Shown: positions 61,801 through 64,000 of the stretch, one piece after another
Numbering within the stretch: the stretch's first letter is position 1
Layout of the letters: each line of letters begins with the position of its first letter
Assembly (NCBI GenBank): GCA_028641055.1
Contig: CM054060.1
Location: 61,409,371-61,473,370, forward strand
From: Alopecurus myosuroides
Taxonomy: Eukaryota > Streptophyta > Magnoliopsida > Poales > Poaceae
Reading direction: 5' to 3'
DNA: 64,000 nucleotides
The notes under the pieces: model-generated
The model's database searches: none
What the model saw: only the letters and a program-made list of their open reading frames with translations
Told to the model about the DNA's origin: nothing
Made by a program: the position numbers and the translations under genes

Positions 61801-63444
61801 AAACATATTTAAAATGTTGAAATTGGAGTTAAAATGACTTATTTATGCAATTTCCAAAATTAGGTATTATTCTGCCATTTTAACTAATATCCAGGGACTT
61901 AGAATTTAATTGCAGGGACCTAGAAGATTAATAACGAGGACTGTTCTGTGAATAGAGGATTGTGCTGGCCTGGAAAAATAGAAGGGAAAAAGGGGGTTTA
62001 ATCCCGGGGGTGGGATTCGAACCCACCACCCCCTGGGTGCGCGCAGCGGGCGCTAGCCACTGGGGTAGCTGAATGTTTGTTGACAGGAAGGGGAACTCGG
62101 GGGGATATCGTTCAGATAGCGTCTAACTGAACTTTCTGCAGGTTCAGTTACCTGAACCTGGGCGCGGACAGATTGACGAGGTCGATCGCTGTCGCTGCGG
62201 TGTGCTCGCCGGAGAGGAGGGCAGGGATGCGTGCTCGCGGGTGTGGACGGAATGGAGGAGAGGGAGGAGAGTCGAGGGGGGGAGAGGGAGCTCACCGAGG
62301 GGGAATAGGAGAAGGGGACGGTGGCCGGCGGTGGAGAGGTGGCCGGCAGCGAAACATGGACGGCGGCGGCGACTCGGTGGCTCCCAGCCACCAAGGAGGG
62401 GTCGGAGAGGAAGAAGGAGTCGCGGGGAATCCATTCCCGCCGTTTTCCCGGGCGGAGGAGGTCCCTATCGTCGGCGATCGACGGAGAGAAAGGGTGGTGA
62501 GGTTCGGGTTCAGTTACAGAGAGGGGTGGAGCAGAGCAGAGAGATGGAGGTGGGAGGAGAGAAAATGGAGGCGGGGAGAGAGGAGGAGGGGGAAGAAGGG
62601 TTAGGGCAGGGGCTCGAGCTCGGGCTAGGGTTTTTAAGGGGGAGGAGAGGAGCTCCTGTCCGTTCCTCCTCTGAACCATTGACGTGGATGCAGGAGATTG
62701 CTGCCGTACGAGGAAGAAGATGAGCGAGGGGGGTATGGGCCTGAGGGAGAGATGGTGGGCTGGGCCTGGCTGGCCTGCCCCTCTCTCCCTTTGCTATTTT
62801 TTATTTTTTATTTCTACTGTTTCTTCTTTTTTTTTCTGAAAAGGAAAAAGGAAAAAGAGGAAAAGGATGGGGTTTTGAGGTTAGAAATTTTTAGGAAAAA
62901 TTTGTATTTGATTAAATTTGTAACAGTTTCAACTTGCAAAGTTTAGTTTTTCCAAAATATTTAAATTATGTTGTTGTTTGAAATTTGTTTGAAATTTGAG
63001 TGAAATTAATATTAATTGAATAATTTGAATTAAGAAACTTAGAAGTTTTAAATTCAAGTTTATTTGAAATAAGTGATTGATTTGTTTTGTAAGTTTCATA
63101 ATTTCAAAATGTTTGTTGTTTGAAATTGAATTTGAATTTAAAAATGTTTTGGTATTAAATGAAATATTGATTAGAAACAAATCAATAGTTTTGAAATCAC
63201 AACTTTAATGGAAACAAATAATTGTTTTGATTTGAATATTTATTTTGGAAATTGTAACATCACAAGTATGAAACAAAAGGTTTGAAATTTGGTTTGAAAT
63301 TCAAATAGAAAACAAAGGAAAACAGAGGAAAACAATTGGAAAACAAAGCAAAACAAATGCAATGAACATGATGTCATGATGCAAAACATAAAATAACAGA
63401 GAGCAAACATTCTAATGGCTGTTTTTCATACTTGGGATGTTACA
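58885..63444 (-). repeat. 5' LTR of the large element
   Basis: Partner of 53499-58056 with scattered single-base differences and small indels, for example loss of a short aaaacaaagg unit near 63310. It carries the same GC-rich leader and TATA-like TTAAAAA at 62631-62637. Confidence 0.93.
61987..62075 (-). other. tRNA-like Pol III A/B-box module in LTR (right copy)
   Basis: Same module as at 56602-56690: A box 62057-62067, B box 62013-62023, T5 61987-61991, all on the minus strand. The sequence is unchanged from the left copy. Confidence 0.6.
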
Positions 63445-63449
63445 TATAG
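63445..63449. repeat. Target-site duplication TATAG (right)
   Basis: Identical to 53494-53498. Confidence 0.92.
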
Positions 63450-64000
63450 TCAAGCGGCTGATAGCAAATATCTTCAGAGTCGCGGTTGTAGAGGTCGGCT
63501 ATGTTGTACAATTGTGCATATGGTTGTCACGTCGGGAAGTCGAGAGCTACTTAGGTATGATGTGAGAGATTGAGCACAATCACATCGAGAACTTACCAAA
63601 TACCATAATAAATCAGACTCATCGGTTATCTCACCGAATTAACATATTAATTCGTTGTCTGAAGCCGGTAAAATGTAAACTTTGTATTGGTAAAACCCAA
63701 ATGGGCACGCACTTGTGACCGGGGGAGTCGACATATGTCGGTATTTTCTCACCACTATTAGCAAAGCGGAACTAAATCAAGGGCCCATAGTTTATAAGAC
63801 ACTTCCATCCATATAGATAATGTCCCACGACAAATGAGTGGAAGAAGCTAGGGTAATAAATAGTCTCAATCAAGGGCAATCGACAGACGAAAACCCTAGC
63901 CGGCAAAGGGCGTAAACTCGATGGCCACACCGGTTTCCTTTGCGTACATATATATGGTGGTAACTTTGCACGATAATGCGAGGTGGGCTATGGATCGAGA
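63450..64000. other. Unassigned flank
   Basis: This is the continuation of the host DNA after the large LTR element. No open frame of note, no repeat end and no recognised motif were seen. Confidence 0.5.

Larger units (their letters stand above)
53499..63444 (-). mobile_element. Large-LTR non-autonomous gypsy element, complete
   Basis: This 9,946-base element has LTRs of 4,558 (53499-58056) and 4,560 (58885-63444) bases and an 828-base core, so over 90% of it is LTR. The initiator-Met primer site, polypurine tract and TATAG duplications set its orientation as minus and show a single intact insertion. By eye the LTRs differ at about 1-2% in the first kilobase, so insertion was recent. It shares its family with the solo LTR at 30095-34595. 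Large LTRs recall the LARD class (for example Sukkula), but LARD cores are normally long; the family name is not established here. Confidence 0.93.

Overview
This is nuclear DNA from a grass of the wheat/barley tribe (Triticeae). The sequence shows one intron-bearing, GC-rich-first-exon plant gene set among nested retrotransposons, with LTR, LINE and MITE types typical of Triticeae. No prokaryotic features (operons, ribosome binding sites, CRISPR arrays) and no bona fide tRNA or rRNA genes were found. The species cannot be fixed from sequence alone. If the gene is orthologous to rice COP1 on chromosome 2, a group-6 chromosome would be expected (inference).

Layout. 1-7131: an old Ty1/copia element on the minus strand (BARE/Angela-like LTR start), its 3' LTR cut by the window edge and its 5' LTR internally deleted. 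7132-7354: another copia LTR scrap. 7691-13914: a 6.2-kb solo LTR with a perfect ATATC duplication. 14150-14395: a 47-bp minisatellite. About 15280-36425: a decayed minus-strand LINE split into three pieces by two non-autonomous Ty3/gypsy elements, A (16151-23611) and B (23789-35236). B's 3' LTR is itself split by a 4.5-kb solo LTR (30095-34595) flanked by ATTTG. 36487-37154: a small inverted-repeat DNA transposon.

37782-43421: the one clear functional gene, a complete 13-exon COP1 (RING/coiled-coil/WD40 E3 ubiquitin ligase, 689 residues), the repressor of photomorphogenesis. Every splice junction obeys GT-AG and every domain is intact. 43422-53498: a lower-repeat region holding a second LINE, a Stowaway MITE, a frameshifted repetitive gene with its own TATA box, and a degenerate CCHC zinc-knuckle gene interrupted by a hAT-type MITE. 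53499-63444: a young, nearly complete LTR element on the minus strand with 4.56-kb LTRs, a core of only 828 bp and TATAG duplications.

Most worth a second look: (1) the 4.5-kb LTR family carries, in all three copies here and always in the sense orientation, a tRNA-like module with an A box, a B box and a T-run; (2) the 828-bp core is a deletion derivative that joins the pre-RT motif directly to the integrase C-terminus; (3) the order of nested insertions can be read from duplications and from host LINE reading frames that resume across each insertion.
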